Notes: generated by a model from the sequence alone, not told the origin. Positions 26,888 to 35,375 are shown, numbered from the stretch's first letter. The stretch: DNA of 64,000 nucleotides from Rhizobacter koreensis (GCF_013366375.1 NZ_JABWMJ010000008.1:1-64000), one strand, 5' to 3'. Made by a program: numbers and translations.

Positions 26888-27315
26888 GACGCATTGACCC
26901 TAGCGAGGCACACATCAAGCCGCTGCCCACACCTGACGCCGACTCGCAAGCCTACTGGAACGCCATGAAGGAAGGCCGGCTACTGCTGCAGCACTGCGGT
27001 AGCTGCGGCCATATTCAGTTGTACCAGCAGGCGGTCTGCCGGCGGTGCCTCGGCGCGCAGCTGGTTCACCGGCCCGCGAGCGGTCGCGGAAAAGTCCACT
27101 CGTTCAGCGTGGTGCACCGGGCTCCGGGCCCGGCTTTCAAACAGGACACGCCCTATGCCGTGCTGCTGGTCGAGCTCGAAGAAGGGCCGCGCATGATCAG
27201 TTCGCTGGTCGATGAGGACCCGATGTCGATCGACTTCGACGCATCCGTCGAGCTGGTCTGCGAACCAGCCGGCATGGGCGCTGTATTACCGCGGTTCCGG
27301 CGGGCGAATCGATGA
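26884..27315 (+). CDS. DUF35 Zn-ribbon/OB-fold protein 1
   Basis: A 143-residue protein with a rubredoxin-like zinc ribbon (HCGSCGHIQLYQQAVCRRC) followed by an OB-fold (GKVHSFSVVHRAPGP, YAVLLVELEEGPRMIS). DUF35 proteins bind acyl-CoA and pair with thiolase-like enzymes. The GTG start overlaps the thiolase-like stop, so the two are translated together. This matches the Ltp2-ChsH2(DUF35) arrangement of steroid side-chain aldolases, though the substrate here need not be a steroid. Confidence 0.85.
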   Translation: MRRIDPSEAHIKPLPTPDADSQAYWNAMKEGRLLLQHCGSCGHIQLYQQAVCRRCLGAQLVHRPASGRGKVHSFSVVHRAPGPAFKQDTPYAVLLVELEEGPRMISSLVDEDPMSIDFDASVELVCEPAGMGAVLPRFRRANR

Positions 27316-27612
27316 CTCGTGGAGCACTCGGCATGTGCGGCGACGCTTCGGGACGCAAGTCCGGGGCTACCGAGCCCGTCCGGCAGTTGCTGGAAATTCG
27401 CTTTCGCATCGACGTGCCATTTCCGGGTCGGGCGCTGCAAATTCCGTGTGGTTCTGACGGACGAGTCGAGCTCGATGCGCTGGACGATGTGTGCCGGCAG
27501 GACTATCCTCTTCGCGCGCATTCTCGAGAGGCTGGGGCGCGCCAATAGCCGGATAGTCGGCGACACCTCGATGCCTTCGCCGCCATGACTCGAACCGCAG
27601 GGGTCGAGCGAC
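27316..27612 (+). other. Stretch without a recognisable gene
   Basis: Between the DUF35 gene and the porin terminator I see no convincing gene. A 78-codon frame starts with an ATG at 27312 that overlaps the DUF35 stop (ATGA), but the product (MTRGALGMCGDASG...) has no family resemblance and base use differs from the neighbours. It may be a decayed remnant of the gene that once followed. Confidence 0.4.
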
Positions 27613-27647
27613 GAAAAGAAAGACGGCGGGAGCGAGTCCCGCCGCCG
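27613..27647 (-). terminator. Intrinsic terminator of the porin gene
   Basis: A perfect 8-bp stem, CGGCGGGA (27624-27631) and TCCCGCCG (27637-27644), with loop GCGAG. On the minus strand it is followed by TCTTTCTTTTC. It lies about 55 bases beyond the porin stop, as expected for a Rho-independent terminator. Confidence 0.85.
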
Positions 27648-27698
27648 AAAGGGTTGCCGGTCAAGAGACCATCAACCTAGGAAATCGTTCATGATGGC

Positions 27699-28736
27699 CT
27701 AGAAGGAGTGGCGCACCCCTGCCGCCAGGCCGTACACCTTGTCATTCGCGACAGTCACGCCGGAGTTCCACAGCGGCAGTACCGCGATGTCCTTGTTGTT
27801 CACATGTCCGAGCATCGCGAACAGCGCCGTCCGGCGAGACAGCAGGTAGTCGGCGTTCAACACCACCTGCTTGGACGAATTCGAAGAGGCGGAATCCTTG
27901 AGGTTCCAGTACTGCGCAGCGACGGTCAGCAGCGGCGTTGCCTTGAAACTCGCGCCGACGGTCCAGAACTTCGAGTCTCGGAAGCCTACGACGCGTTCGT
28001 CGTTGTTGACATCGTCGAACGCGACATGGACCTTGAACGAGCCGAAGTTGTAGGACCCCGACAGGATCATCCACTTCACCGCATCGCCAGCGAGGTTCTC
28101 GTCGCGCTGGTAGCTGAGCGAGATGGCCAGCGGTCCGTCGTTGTAGCCTACATTACCGCCGACGTTGCGCCCCGTCACGCCTTCCCCGAGCGCGACGTGT
28201 GCGGAGAAGTCGATAGGGCCGAACTTCGGACTGTCGTAGCGGATCTGGTTGCTGTTCCAGAAGTCGTTGCTGATACCCTGCGCCGCCAGGTTTGTCGCCA
28301 TGCCCGTATTGATGCCGGAGGGCGTCGCGCTCACCGTCGCGGCCTGCTTGATCACCGCGGCGGTGTAGTTGCGCCCGAAGGTGACTTCACCGAAGCCTCC
28401 GCGGAGACCGACATACGCATTGCGCCGCCAGAACGCAGGCGTGGTGGCGGAAGCGCAGGCTGCAGCCACGTTACATGCCCCCGAAGCTGCGCCGCCAGCT
28501 ACCGAACCGTTCTTCGCGTCGAGCGGAGACTCCAGGTTGAAGAAGGCCGCCAGGCCGCCGCCGAGGTCTTCCGTGCCCCTGACGCCAAAGCGCGACGAAC
28601 TGCCCGTGTCCGAGTTCAGCCGGAACTGGCGGTCGTCGGCCGTGTTGGTGCGACTGACCATCGCGGGCGCGATATCAATCAAACCATAGAGGGTAACGCT
28701 CGATTGGGCCTGCGCCGCCAGCGAGGCGGTCGCCAT
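27699..28736 (-). CDS. Outer-membrane porin, Burkholderiales type (start uncertain)
   Basis: A 16-stranded Gram-negative porin (Porin_4 type) of 345 residues from the first ATG. The mature start QSSVTLYGLIDIAPA, the SRFGVRGTEDLGGGLAAFFNLES segment and the C-terminal phenylalanine (GVRHSF) are diagnostic. The problem is the signal peptide: from the ATG at 28736 only MATASLAAQA precedes the cleavage site. In-frame codons upstream continue a plausible hydrophobic stretch (NILLGSL) but contain no ATG, GTG or TTG before a TGA at 28800-28802. A non-standard start (ATT at 28754 or CTG at 28739) or a small frame error is possible. It is a likely entry route for the substrate of the adjacent pathway. 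Confidence 0.85.
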   Translation of the reverse strand: MATASLAAQAQSSVTLYGLIDIAPAMVSRTNTADDRQFRLNSDTGSSSRFGVRGTEDLGGGLAAFFNLESPLDAKNGSVAGGAASGACNVAAACASATTPAFWRRNAYVGLRGGFGEVTFGRNYTAAVIKQAATVSATPSGINTGMATNLAAQGISNDFWNSNQIRYDSPKFGPIDFSAHVALGEGVTGRNVGGNVGYNDGPLAISLSYQRDENLAGDAVKWMILSGSYNFGSFKVHVAFDDVNNDERVVGFRDSKFWTVGASFKATPLLTVAAQYWNLKDSASSNSSKQVVLNADYLLSRRTALFAMLGHVNNKDIAVLPLWNSGVTVANDKVYGLAAGVRHSF

Positions 28737-28810
28737 CAGGCTGCCAAGAAGAATGTTGTGTAGTTGAGGTCGGTGGAAAGCCTTGCGGTGTGGCTTACAT
28801 CACAAGTCGG

Positions 28811-28830
28811 CTACCAAACGTATGTTAGAC
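28811..28830. promoter_or_regulatory. Dyad operator upstream of porin
   Basis: CTACCAAACGTATGTTAGAC is centred about 85 bases upstream of the porin ATG. It resembles the operators at 57245 and 61619 (CTAACTAACGTCTGTTCGAC), sharing CTA, AACGT, TGTT and GAC at the same spacing. This would place the porin in the same regulon as the catabolic genes. Confidence 0.5.
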
Positions 28831-28920
28831 AGCATCGCTCGCGCTGAACTGCGGGCTTTCCCGCGGACGGTGCTGAAAGGCGGTCGGACTTCGAAACCGT
28901 GGAGCCGCCCTGTTCGGGGA

Positions 28921-29138
28921 CTACTCGCGCTGCAGGCCGGCGGCGCTAGCGGCGGCCGCGTAGCGCCGCATCTCTCCGCTCATGAAGTTCGCGAACTGCT
29001 CGGGCGTGCCGCCGACTGGCTCGACGCCCTTGGCCAGCAAGGTCTGGCGCATGCCGTCGGCCTGCAGGCCGCGCGTGACGGCCTGGGCCAACTTGTCCAG
29101 GATGGGCCTCGGGGTGCCGGCGCGGCCAACGAGGCTAA
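28921..29138 (-). pseudogene. C-terminal fragment of a TctC/Bug-type binding protein
   Basis: About 72 codons match the end of tripartite-tricarboxylate (Bug) periplasmic binding proteins: AGTPRPILDKLAQAVTRGL, LLAKGVEPVGGTPEQFANFM and GLQRE at the end. The rest of the gene (normally about 320 codons) is missing because an IS5-type element begins at 29139. Bug proteins are greatly expanded in Burkholderiales. Confidence 0.82.
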
Positions 29139-30328
29139 GGACAGTCTGCACAACCCTGCTTTCGAGGCGAGGCGAGGCATGGCGGGGGCGGATCGTGTCG
29201 TGATGTGGGATCGGCAGGCCTTTTGACGGCGCTTTGCGGCGTGAGGCAGGCGATTTCAGCCCGCTCAGCGCCATTGCGCCGCGTCGCAGGCGCACTCATC
29301 CCCGCGCTCCCAGCACTTCCCGCCGGACCATCCACAGATTGCTCAAAGCGAACAGCATCGTCAGCCGCGCGGTGTTCTTGGACAGGCCACGGTAACGAAC
29401 CTTCGCATAGCCGAACCGCTGTTTGACGACCCGGAACGGGTGCTCGACCTTGGCCCTCTCGCTGGCCTTGAGTTGTTCGGCCTTCTCCAGCATCCTGGCC
29501 CACTTGTGGGTCGTGTTCAGCGCCCTGCGTTTGCCCGGCTGCATACCTACGAACCAGGTGGGGCCCTGGGCCTCGGGCGCTTGTCCACGCCGCGGTAGCC
29601 AGCGTCGCCGAAGGCGGCTGGCTCTTGGCCGTGCAGCAGCGCACCGGCCTGCGTCACGTCGTCGACGTTGGCCGCCGTGCCGATGACCGTGTGCGCCAGT
29701 CCCGACTCGGCATCCACCCCGAAGTGCGCCTTCATGCCGAAGTGCCACTGCTTGCCCTTGCGGGTCTGGTGCATCTCGGGGTCGCGCTCGCCCTGCGTGT
29801 TCTTCGTCGAACGCGGCGCAGCGATGATGGTGGCGTCCACCACGGTGTCGGTCTTGCGCATCAGGCCGTGCTGCGCCAAACCTGCGTTGATGGTGGCCAG
29901 CACCTGCGGCGCGAGCTCTTGCTTCTCCAGCAGATGTCGGAACCTCAGGATGGTGGTCTCGTCGGGCATGCGGGCTGCACCGTCCAGGCCCACGAAGCGG
30001 CGGTACAGCGGGCGCTCGTGCAACTCCTCCTCCATGGCCGGATCGCTCAGGTTCCACCACAGTTGCAGGCAGTGGATGCGCAGCATGGTCTCAATGGGAA
30101 ATGGCGGTCGTCCGCCCAGCGCCTGATGCGCGCCTCGGGCATGTGGCTGATCAACGCGACCAGCGCAGCCCAAGGCACGACCCTGGTTCATCTCGTCGAG
30201 GAAGACCTCTTTGCGGATCTTCTTGGGCAGCGGGTTCAGGCCAAACGTCATCTGATCCATGCCCCGCATCGTCATGCGCCATCACGCAGCGCACCAGTCG
30301 GAATGACCAGAGGTCTTGCAGACTTTCC
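29139..30328 (-). mobile_element. IS5-family insertion sequence
   Basis: About 1190 bp bounded by imperfect inverted repeats. The left end reads GGACAGTCTGCACAACC from 29139, and the right end read inward from 30328 is GGAAAGTCTGCAAGACC. The flanks are CTAA on the left and TTAG on the right, both fitting the YTAR target of IS5 but not identical. The genes on either side are unrelated fragments, so the copy probably took part in a deletion or recombination. Confidence 0.85.
29296..30275 (-). pseudogene. IS5-family transposase with single-base frameshift
   Basis: The transposase reads in one frame from the ATG at 30275 (MTFGLNPLPKKIRKEVFLDE, RPPFPIETMLRIHCLQLWWN, the first Asp in VDATIIAAP, HFGMKAHFGVDAESGL, the second Asp in FGDAGYRGVDKR). 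It then shifts frame near 29572-29576, where one G appears to be missing from CGCCCGAGG. It continues in the next frame with QGPTWFVGMQPGKRRAL and the catalytic Glu in KVEHPFRVVKQRFGYAKVRY to 29296. IS5-subgroup enzymes use a single ORF, so this copy is likely inactive unless the shift is a sequencing error. Confidence 0.85.
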
Positions 30329-30357
30329 TTAGTCATTCGGCCCTTTGGAGGAGATTA

Positions 30358-30510
30358 TGCAAGGCCGCTCAATCTTCCGGTCGTCCAGCTGGGCGGCCTT
30401 CTCGCTGCTTGCGGCGGCGGCAACGATTGCCGCCCACCGCAATGGCCTGCCGCGACTTCGTCGGCAAGACCATCACGGGTGCGGCCGTGCCGGCGGCCGG
30501 TCGCACAATG
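30358..30510 (+). pseudogene. Decayed 5' end of a tannase/feruloyl-esterase-like lipoprotein gene
   Basis: After a strong ribosome binding site (GGAGGAG), the ATG at 30358 opens MQGRSIFRSSSWAAFSLLAA. A lipobox-like LLAACGGGND continues in another frame, and ACRDFVGKTITGAAVPAAG in a third. Together these resemble the N-terminus of secreted tannase/feruloyl esterase family proteins, which start with a lipobox, Gly/Asn/Asp residues and CxxLxGKTI. At least two frameshifts are needed and nothing more of the gene follows, so I read it as a remnant. The family call is tentative. Confidence 0.45.
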
Positions 30511-30563
30511 CGAAGATGCGATCAGGCAGCGCGAGCCACTGCCGTGTCCGATCGAACGAGGAG

Positions 30564-31256
30564 ATGAATGCCGTGGAACCCGAAAGCCTGGAAGGCCGGC
30601 GCGTGCTGGTGACCCAATCGACGGTCTTCGTCGGCCCTGTGCTGTGCGAGGTGCTGGCCGCGCGCGGCGCTGAGGTCGTCGCCAACGACGAACGGCTGGA
30701 CGCCCCCGATGCAGCCGAGCGCGTCGTGCGGGACGCCGGCACCATCGACGCGCTGGTGATCAACCTGGGCATTCCGGCCGCCGGCACGCTGGCCGCCGAG
30801 GTCGGCGACGCCGAGTGGCGCGAGGCCTTCGCGGCGATGGTGGATCCGCTGCCGAGGCTGGCGCGCACCGTGCTGCCACAGATGATCGCGCGCCGCTCGG
30901 GCAAGATCGTGCTGCTCGGCAGCGCGGCCGCCCTGCGCGGGCAGAACCGCGCGTCGTCCTACAGCGCGGCCCGGGGCGCGCAGCTTGCCTGGGCGCAGGC
31001 CGTGGGCGCCGAAGTTGCGCGCCACGGCGTGCAGGTCAATGCGCTGGCGTTCAATTTCGTCGACACGCCCACCTACTTCCCGCCTGAGGTGAAGGCCAAC
31101 CCGCGCTTCCAAGAGCGCCTGAAGCGCGAGGTGCCGCTGGGCCGGTTGGTCGGCGCGCGCGAGGCGGCCGGGTTCGCCGCGCACCTGTGCAGCGCAGCCG
31201 CGGACTGTTTCGTCGGCCAGGTCTTCTCGGTCAGCGGCGGCTGGGTCGCGCGGTAG
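30564..31256 (+). CDS. Divergent short-chain dehydrogenase/reductase-like protein
   Basis: A 230-residue Rossmann-fold protein of the SDR family with two unusual features. The glycine-rich cofactor loop, normally TGxxxGxG, reads TQSTVFVG. The catalytic YxxxK reads YSAAR (Y133, R137), with Arg for Lys. The serine in LLGSAAA is kept, as are the C-terminal SDR parts (VNALAFNFVDTP, VFSVSGGWVAR). It may have altered cofactor use or a non-redox role. The ATG at 30564 lies almost on top of its GAGGAG. A GTG at 30573 would be better spaced. It heads a plus-strand run ending at 37323, but a 200-base gap with an operator follows it. Confidence 0.75.
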   Translation: MNAVEPESLEGRRVLVTQSTVFVGPVLCEVLAARGAEVVANDERLDAPDAAERVVRDAGTIDALVINLGIPAAGTLAAEVGDAEWREAFAAMVDPLPRLARTVLPQMIARRSGKIVLLGSAAALRGQNRASSYSAARGAQLAWAQAVGAEVARHGVQVNALAFNFVDTPTYFPPEVKANPRFQERLKREVPLGRLVGAREAAGFAAHLCSAAADCFVGQVFSVSGGWVAR

Positions 31257-31323
31257 CGGCAACGGCCATCGCGCCCGCCACCCGTTGGGTGGTGCGGATG
31301 CCGTGGGCCGGATGCGGATTGAC

Positions 31324-31343
31324 CAACAACCGAACGTTTGTTA
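31324..31343. promoter_or_regulatory. Dyad operator upstream of crotonase gene
   Basis: CAACAACCGAACGTTTGTTA matches the site at 25616 (TAACAAACGAACGCTTGTTA) at 17 of 20 positions, with inverted AACAA and TTGTT arms. It lies about 115 bases before the ATG at 31459, in a 202-base gap that otherwise holds no gene, so a promoter for 31459-37323 is likely here. Confidence 0.6.
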
Positions 31344-31458
31344 GTCTGCGCATTCGGGTGCCGCGCCGTCCGCGCGGCACGTTGTTGTCCCAAGGCGATG
31401 GAGTACAGCGCCAGCCTGTCGGGCGGCGCGAGCGTCGCCGCCCACGCGGGAGCATCGC

Positions 31459-32220
31459 ATGCGCATCGGCAGCGTCGAATTCGAGAAAGTGGGTCGCATC
31501 GCGGTCCTCACCCTGGACGAGCCGACCAAGCTCAACGCCATCTCGCTGGGCATCCGCCAGGGCCTGACCGAGGGGCTGGCGAGGATCGACGCCGACCCCG
31601 ATGTTCGCGTCGGCATCCTCACCGGCCGCGGCGACAAAGCCTTCTGCGCTGGCGCTGACATCAGCAGCTTCCCTGAGACGCCCGAGCAGGCGCGCGACTT
31701 CATCGCCGGCGTGCTGCCGGTGCTCGAGGCGCCCGAGCGCTGCCGCAAGCCGCTGATCGCCGCGGTCAACGGCATCGCCTTCGGCGGCGGCTTCGAGCTG
31801 GCGATCGCCTGCGACTTCATCCTCGCCTCCGAACGCGCCAGGTTCGGGGTGCCCGAGATCCAGCTCGGCCTGCTGCCCGGCTTTGCGCTGCTGCGGCTGC
31901 ACCAGATCGTCGGGCGGCCGAAGGCCAAGGAGATGAGCATGCTCGGCGAGCCGATCTCCGCCGCCGATGCGGCGGCGCTGGGTATCGCACTGCGCACGGT
32001 GGCGCCCGAGAAGTTGATGGACGAGGCGATGGCCTTCGCCGAGAAGCTGGCCGCCAAGCCGCAGATGGCGCTGCAGATGGCCAAGTCGTTCTACAACAAG
32101 GGCATCGGCGGCGACGACATGCGCTATGCCATCGACGCCTTCCCGTTCCTGTTCCAGACCGACGACGTGAAGGAAGGCGTGGCCGCCTTCCGCGCCAAGC
32201 GCAAGCCCGTCTTCAAGTGA
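31459..32220 (+). CDS. Enoyl-CoA hydratase/isomerase (crotonase) family protein
   Basis: A 253-residue crotonase-fold enzyme. The oxyanion-hole segments are AFCAGADISSF and NGIAFGGGFELAIACD. The catalytic region keeps the first acidic residue position in EIQLGLLPG but has Phe-Ala where many hydratases have Gly-Gly-(T/S)-Gln. Length matches the family. It would hydrate or isomerise an unsaturated acyl-CoA in the cytoplasm. It is the first gene of a tightly spaced set (16 bases before the next ATG) behind an operator. Confidence 0.85.
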   Translation: MRIGSVEFEKVGRIAVLTLDEPTKLNAISLGIRQGLTEGLARIDADPDVRVGILTGRGDKAFCAGADISSFPETPEQARDFIAGVLPVLEAPERCRKPLIAAVNGIAFGGGFELAIACDFILASERARFGVPEIQLGLLPGFALLRLHQIVGRPKAKEMSMLGEPISAADAAALGIALRTVAPEKLMDEAMAFAEKLAAKPQMALQMAKSFYNKGIGGDDMRYAIDAFPFLFQTDDVKEGVAAFRAKRKPVFK

Positions 32221-32236
32221 CCGGTCGCGGCGCACG

Positions 32237-33364
32237 ATGAGTCGGGCGGTGCTGCACAACGCGTTCTGCGATGCCTGGGGCATCGAGGTGCCGATCTTCC
32301 TGGCCGGCATGGGCGTGGGCGGCCGCGCCACGCCGCCGGCGCTGGTGGCCGCGGTGTCGCAGGCCGGGGGCCTCGGCGTGCTCGGCTGCTCGGGCCTGTC
32401 GCCGGAGGAAACGCGGCGCCGTATCCGCGCCGTGCGCGCGCTGACCGACAAGCCCTTCGGCGTGGACCTGCTGCTGCCGGCGCGCATCGCCGACGCGCCG
32501 CCCACGCGCAGCGCGGTGCGCGACGAGATCCGTGCCCGGTTCCCCCAGCATGCCGCGTTCGTGCAGGAGCTGATCCGCCGCTACGGTCTGCCCGACGTGA
32601 AGCCGGCCGACGAGACGGTGGTCAACATCGAGTACGCGAAATCCGTGCTCGAGGTCATCTTCGACGAGCGCGTGCCGGTGTTCGCCGCCGGCCTGGGCGA
32701 CCCCGATTTCCTGCTCGACCGCGCGCGTGCGCAGGGCATGAAGCTGCTCGGGCTGTCGGGCTCGGTGCGCAACGCGGTGCGGCAGAAGAAGACCGGCGTG
32801 GACGCCATCGTCGCGCAGGGCACCGAGGCCGGCGGCCACACCGGTACGGTCGCGTCGCTGCCGCTGATCCCGCAGGTGGTCGATGCGGTGAGCCCGACGC
32901 CGGTGCTCGCCGCCGGGGGCATTGCCGACGGGCGCGGCATCGTCGCCGCGCTGGCGCTGGGCGCGCAGGCGGTGTGGATCGGCACCGCCTTCCTCGTCGC
33001 CGACGAAGGCGAGCTGTTCGACGCCTGCAAGGACCAGATCGTCGCCTCTGATTCGGAAGCCTTCCGCATCAGCAAGATCTGGACGGGCAAGACCGTACGC
33101 GCGTTCCACAGCGAGATCTCGCAGGCCTGGGCCGAGTCGGGCCTGCCGACGCTGGAGACGCCGCACCAGCGCATCCTGATGGAAGACTTCCTCGCCGCGG
33201 CGCTGGCCGCCGGGCGGCACGATCTCTTCTACAACATCGCTGGACAGGCGGGCGGGCTCGTCAAGGGGCGGCGGCCCGCGAAGGACATCATGGCCGACCT
33301 CGTCGACGGCGCGGTCGAGCAGTTGCGCCGCCTGCAGCGCGACCTCGTCATCAGCCTGCCCTGA
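32237..33364 (+). CDS. Nitronate monooxygenase-like flavoprotein (2-nitropropane dioxygenase family) 1
   Basis: A 375-residue FMN-binding TIM-barrel protein. It has an N-terminal PIFLAGMGVGGRATP, VFAAGLGDPDF, the AQGTEAGGHTG segment with the family's catalytic His, and the FMN-phosphate site LAAGGIADGRGIVAALALGAQAVWIGTAFL. Relatives in acyl-CoA clusters are probably enoyl reductases or oxidases rather than nitronate enzymes. Beyond the fold, the actual reaction cannot be read from sequence. It lies between a crotonase and a thiolase-like gene. Confidence 0.82.
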   Translation: MSRAVLHNAFCDAWGIEVPIFLAGMGVGGRATPPALVAAVSQAGGLGVLGCSGLSPEETRRRIRAVRALTDKPFGVDLLLPARIADAPPTRSAVRDEIRARFPQHAAFVQELIRRYGLPDVKPADETVVNIEYAKSVLEVIFDERVPVFAAGLGDPDFLLDRARAQGMKLLGLSGSVRNAVRQKKTGVDAIVAQGTEAGGHTGTVASLPLIPQVVDAVSPTPVLAAGGIADGRGIVAALALGAQAVWIGTAFLVADEGELFDACKDQIVASDSEAFRISKIWTGKTVRAFHSEISQAWAESGLPTLETPHQRILMEDFLAAALAAGRHDLFYNIAGQAGGLVKGRRPAKDIMADLVDGAVEQLRRLQRDLVISLP

Positions 33365-33387
33365 TCCCGCTTCACCGAAGGAGAACC

Positions 33388-34539
33388 ATGGCCAGCAAAG
33401 CCATCGTCAGCGGCGTCTACGACACGCAGGTCGGTTCGCTGCCGGAGAGCACCTGCATGTCGCTGCACGCCGAGGCCAGCCTCGGCGCGCTGGCCGACGC
33501 GGGCCTGAAGCTGTCGGACATCGACGGCCTGCTCACAGCGTACTCGTTCGCCTCGCCGCAGCTGATGCTCGGCGGCGTGCTCGCCGAGTACCTGGGTTTC
33601 AGGCCCAAGGTCAATGCGTCGATCTGCATGGGCGGCATGACCGGCGGGCTGCTGGTGCGGCATGCCGAATCGCTTGTGCGCTCGGGCCTGTGCCGCCACG
33701 TGCTGTGCGTGACCGGCGACAACCGCCTCACCGGCATGGGCGAGAGGGTGCAGGCCGCACTCGCCGACGTGGGCCACGCGCAGTACGAGCAGCCCTACGG
33801 CATGAGCGTGCCGGCGGCCTTCGCGATGGCCGCGCAGGTCTACTTCCACGAAGGCTGGCTGAACGGCGACCACCTCGCCGCGGTGGCGGTGAACCAGCGC
33901 GCCAACGCGGCGCTGCATCCGCAGTCGCACATGAAGAAGCCGATCACGATGGACGACGTGCGCAGGTCCAAGGTGATTGCGTCGCCGCTGCGCATGCTCG
34001 ACTGCTGCCCCGTCTCCGACGGCGGCGCGGCGGTGATCGTCAGTGCTTCCGAGACCGGGCGCGACAGGCCCAAGCGTTCCGTCGAGCTGCTCGCCACCGG
34101 CGAGGGCCATACGCACGAGCACATCTTCGCCGCGCCGTCGCTGGTGGACTTCGGCTGCCGCGAATCGGTGGGCGAGGCGCTCGGCCACGCCGGACTGAAG
34201 CACACCGACATCGACAGTGCGCACATCTACGACTGCTTCACCAGCACGCTGCTGATCCAACTCGAGGCTATGGGTTTCTACGAACGCGGGGCGGCGGGCC
34301 CGGCGGCGCTGGCCGGCGAGTTCGCCATCGGCGGCAGGTTCCCGCTCAACACCAACGGCGGGTTGCTGTCGTACGGCTCATCGGGCCCGGCCGGCGGCAT
34401 GTTCCATGTCGTCGAGGCGGTGCGCCAGCTGCGCGGCGAGTGTGGGCAGCGCCAGGTGAAGGACGCCGAAGTCGCGCTCGCGCACACGCTGGGAGGCATC
34501 TTCTCTGGCCACTGCTCGATCCTGCTGGGGAGGGCCTGA
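33388..34539 (+). CDS. SCP2-thiolase-like protein (possible retro-aldolase) 2
   Basis: A 383-residue thiolase-superfamily protein. The nucleophile region reads NASICMGGMTGGLL, with a Cys near but not clearly in the thiolase position. The histidine of the C-terminal HP motif is replaced (LSYGSSGPAGG). The last cysteine motif reads AHTLGGIFSGH. The IYDCFTS motif is kept. These losses argue against claisen thiolysis and for a retro-aldol or other acyl-CoA role with the DUF35 partner encoded two bases after its stop. The ATG at 33388 follows AAGGAGA. Confidence 0.78.
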   Translation: MASKAIVSGVYDTQVGSLPESTCMSLHAEASLGALADAGLKLSDIDGLLTAYSFASPQLMLGGVLAEYLGFRPKVNASICMGGMTGGLLVRHAESLVRSGLCRHVLCVTGDNRLTGMGERVQAALADVGHAQYEQPYGMSVPAAFAMAAQVYFHEGWLNGDHLAAVAVNQRANAALHPQSHMKKPITMDDVRRSKVIASPLRMLDCCPVSDGGAAVIVSASETGRDRPKRSVELLATGEGHTHEHIFAAPSLVDFGCRESVGEALGHAGLKHTDIDSAHIYDCFTSTLLIQLEAMGFYERGAAGPAALAGEFAIGGRFPLNTNGGLLSYGSSGPAGGMFHVVEAVRQLRGECGQRQVKDAEVALAHTLGGIFSGHCSILLGRA

Positions 34540-34541
34540 CG

Positions 34542-34955
34542 ATGGCCGACACGCAAGCCAAGCCGGTGCCGGTGCCCGATGGCATCAGCCGTCCGTACTG
34601 GGAAGGCGCCAACCTGGGCGAGTTCCGCTACCAGCGCTGCGGCGCCTGCGGCAAGGCGCAGTCCTATGCGCGCAACGCCTGCGTGCACTGCCACGCCACC
34701 GATCTGCAATGGCACAAGGCCGCGGGCGGCGGGCGCATCGCGAGCTTCTCGGTGATCCACCGCGCGCCGCTGGCGGCCTTCGCCGGCGACACGCCCTACG
34801 TGCTGGCACTGGTGGACTTGGACGAGGGCTTGCGCTTCATGTGCAACGTGCTGCGCTGCGACCCGGCGCAGGTGTGCATCGGCATGGCGGTGCGCGTGTG
34901 CTTCGAGTCGCGCCCCTGCAGCGAGCAGAAGATTCCTCAAGTGGAACCCGCATGA
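34542..34955 (+). CDS. DUF35 Zn-ribbon/OB-fold protein 2
   Basis: A 137-residue protein with zinc ribbon (RCGACGKAQSYARNACVHC) and OB-fold (GRIASFSVIHRAPLA, YVLALVDLDEGLRFMCNV). It would be the acyl-CoA-binding partner of thiolase-like protein 2, whose gene ends two bases before. Its stop overlaps the start of the first MaoC-type gene (ATGA), linking aldolase and hydratase parts in one translational unit. Confidence 0.85.
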   Translation: MADTQAKPVPVPDGISRPYWEGANLGEFRYQRCGACGKAQSYARNACVHCHATDLQWHKAAGGGRIASFSVIHRAPLAAFAGDTPYVLALVDLDEGLRFMCNVLRCDPAQVCIGMAVRVCFESRPCSEQKIPQVEPA

Positions 34956-35353
34956 GCGAGAAACCGATCTTCAACTATGCCCACTACGAGCCGGGCAGGC
35001 ATTACGGCGCGCGCGATTTCGCGGTCGACGAATCGACCGTCGCGAAGTGGCGCAGCGTCTACCCGCACGACGACGATCCGGGCGTGATGCCCGCCGGCAT
35101 GCTGGCGATGATCGTCATCGACGCGGTGCTGGCGCTGAACTCGCCGCGCCCGCCCGGCGGCGTGCACGGCGGCCAGACCTTCGACATCCGGCGCATGCCG
35201 CGCACCGGCGAGACCCTCCACACCGACGTGTGGTGCCTCGACAAGGAGATTAAGAAGGACCGCAAGTGGGTGCGCGTGCGCAGCGAGACGCGCGCGGTCG
35301 GATCGAACGAACTGCTGTTCACCGGCGTCATGACGACGCTGGTGGCGCAGTAG
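34952..35353 (+). CDS. MaoC-like hotdog protein without hydratase motif
   Basis: A 133-residue hotdog-fold protein (MSEKPIFNYAHYEPGRHYGA..., TFDIRRMPRTGETLHTDVWC). It lacks the Asp-x5-His hydratase motif at the expected place, where it has WRSVYPHDDDPGVMPAGMLAM. It is followed 22 bases later by a MaoC protein that has the motif. In the heteromeric ChsH1/ChsH2 hydratases, one MaoC-fold subunit is catalytic and the other structural. This pair looks the same. That comparison is inference from order and motifs. Confidence 0.7.
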   Translation: MSEKPIFNYAHYEPGRHYGARDFAVDESTVAKWRSVYPHDDDPGVMPAGMLAMIVIDAVLALNSPRPPGGVHGGQTFDIRRMPRTGETLHTDVWCLDKEIKKDRKWVRVRSETRAVGSNELLFTGVMTTLVAQ

Positions 35354-35375
35354 ACGCAGCAGAGGAGGAGTGCCC

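Noticed and set aside
29135-30332. A perfect target duplication around the IS5 element
   Set aside because: The flanks are CTAA and TTAG. They fit the target consensus but differ, so they are not a duplication. A two-base TA duplication with ends one base further out remains possible but is not diagnostic.
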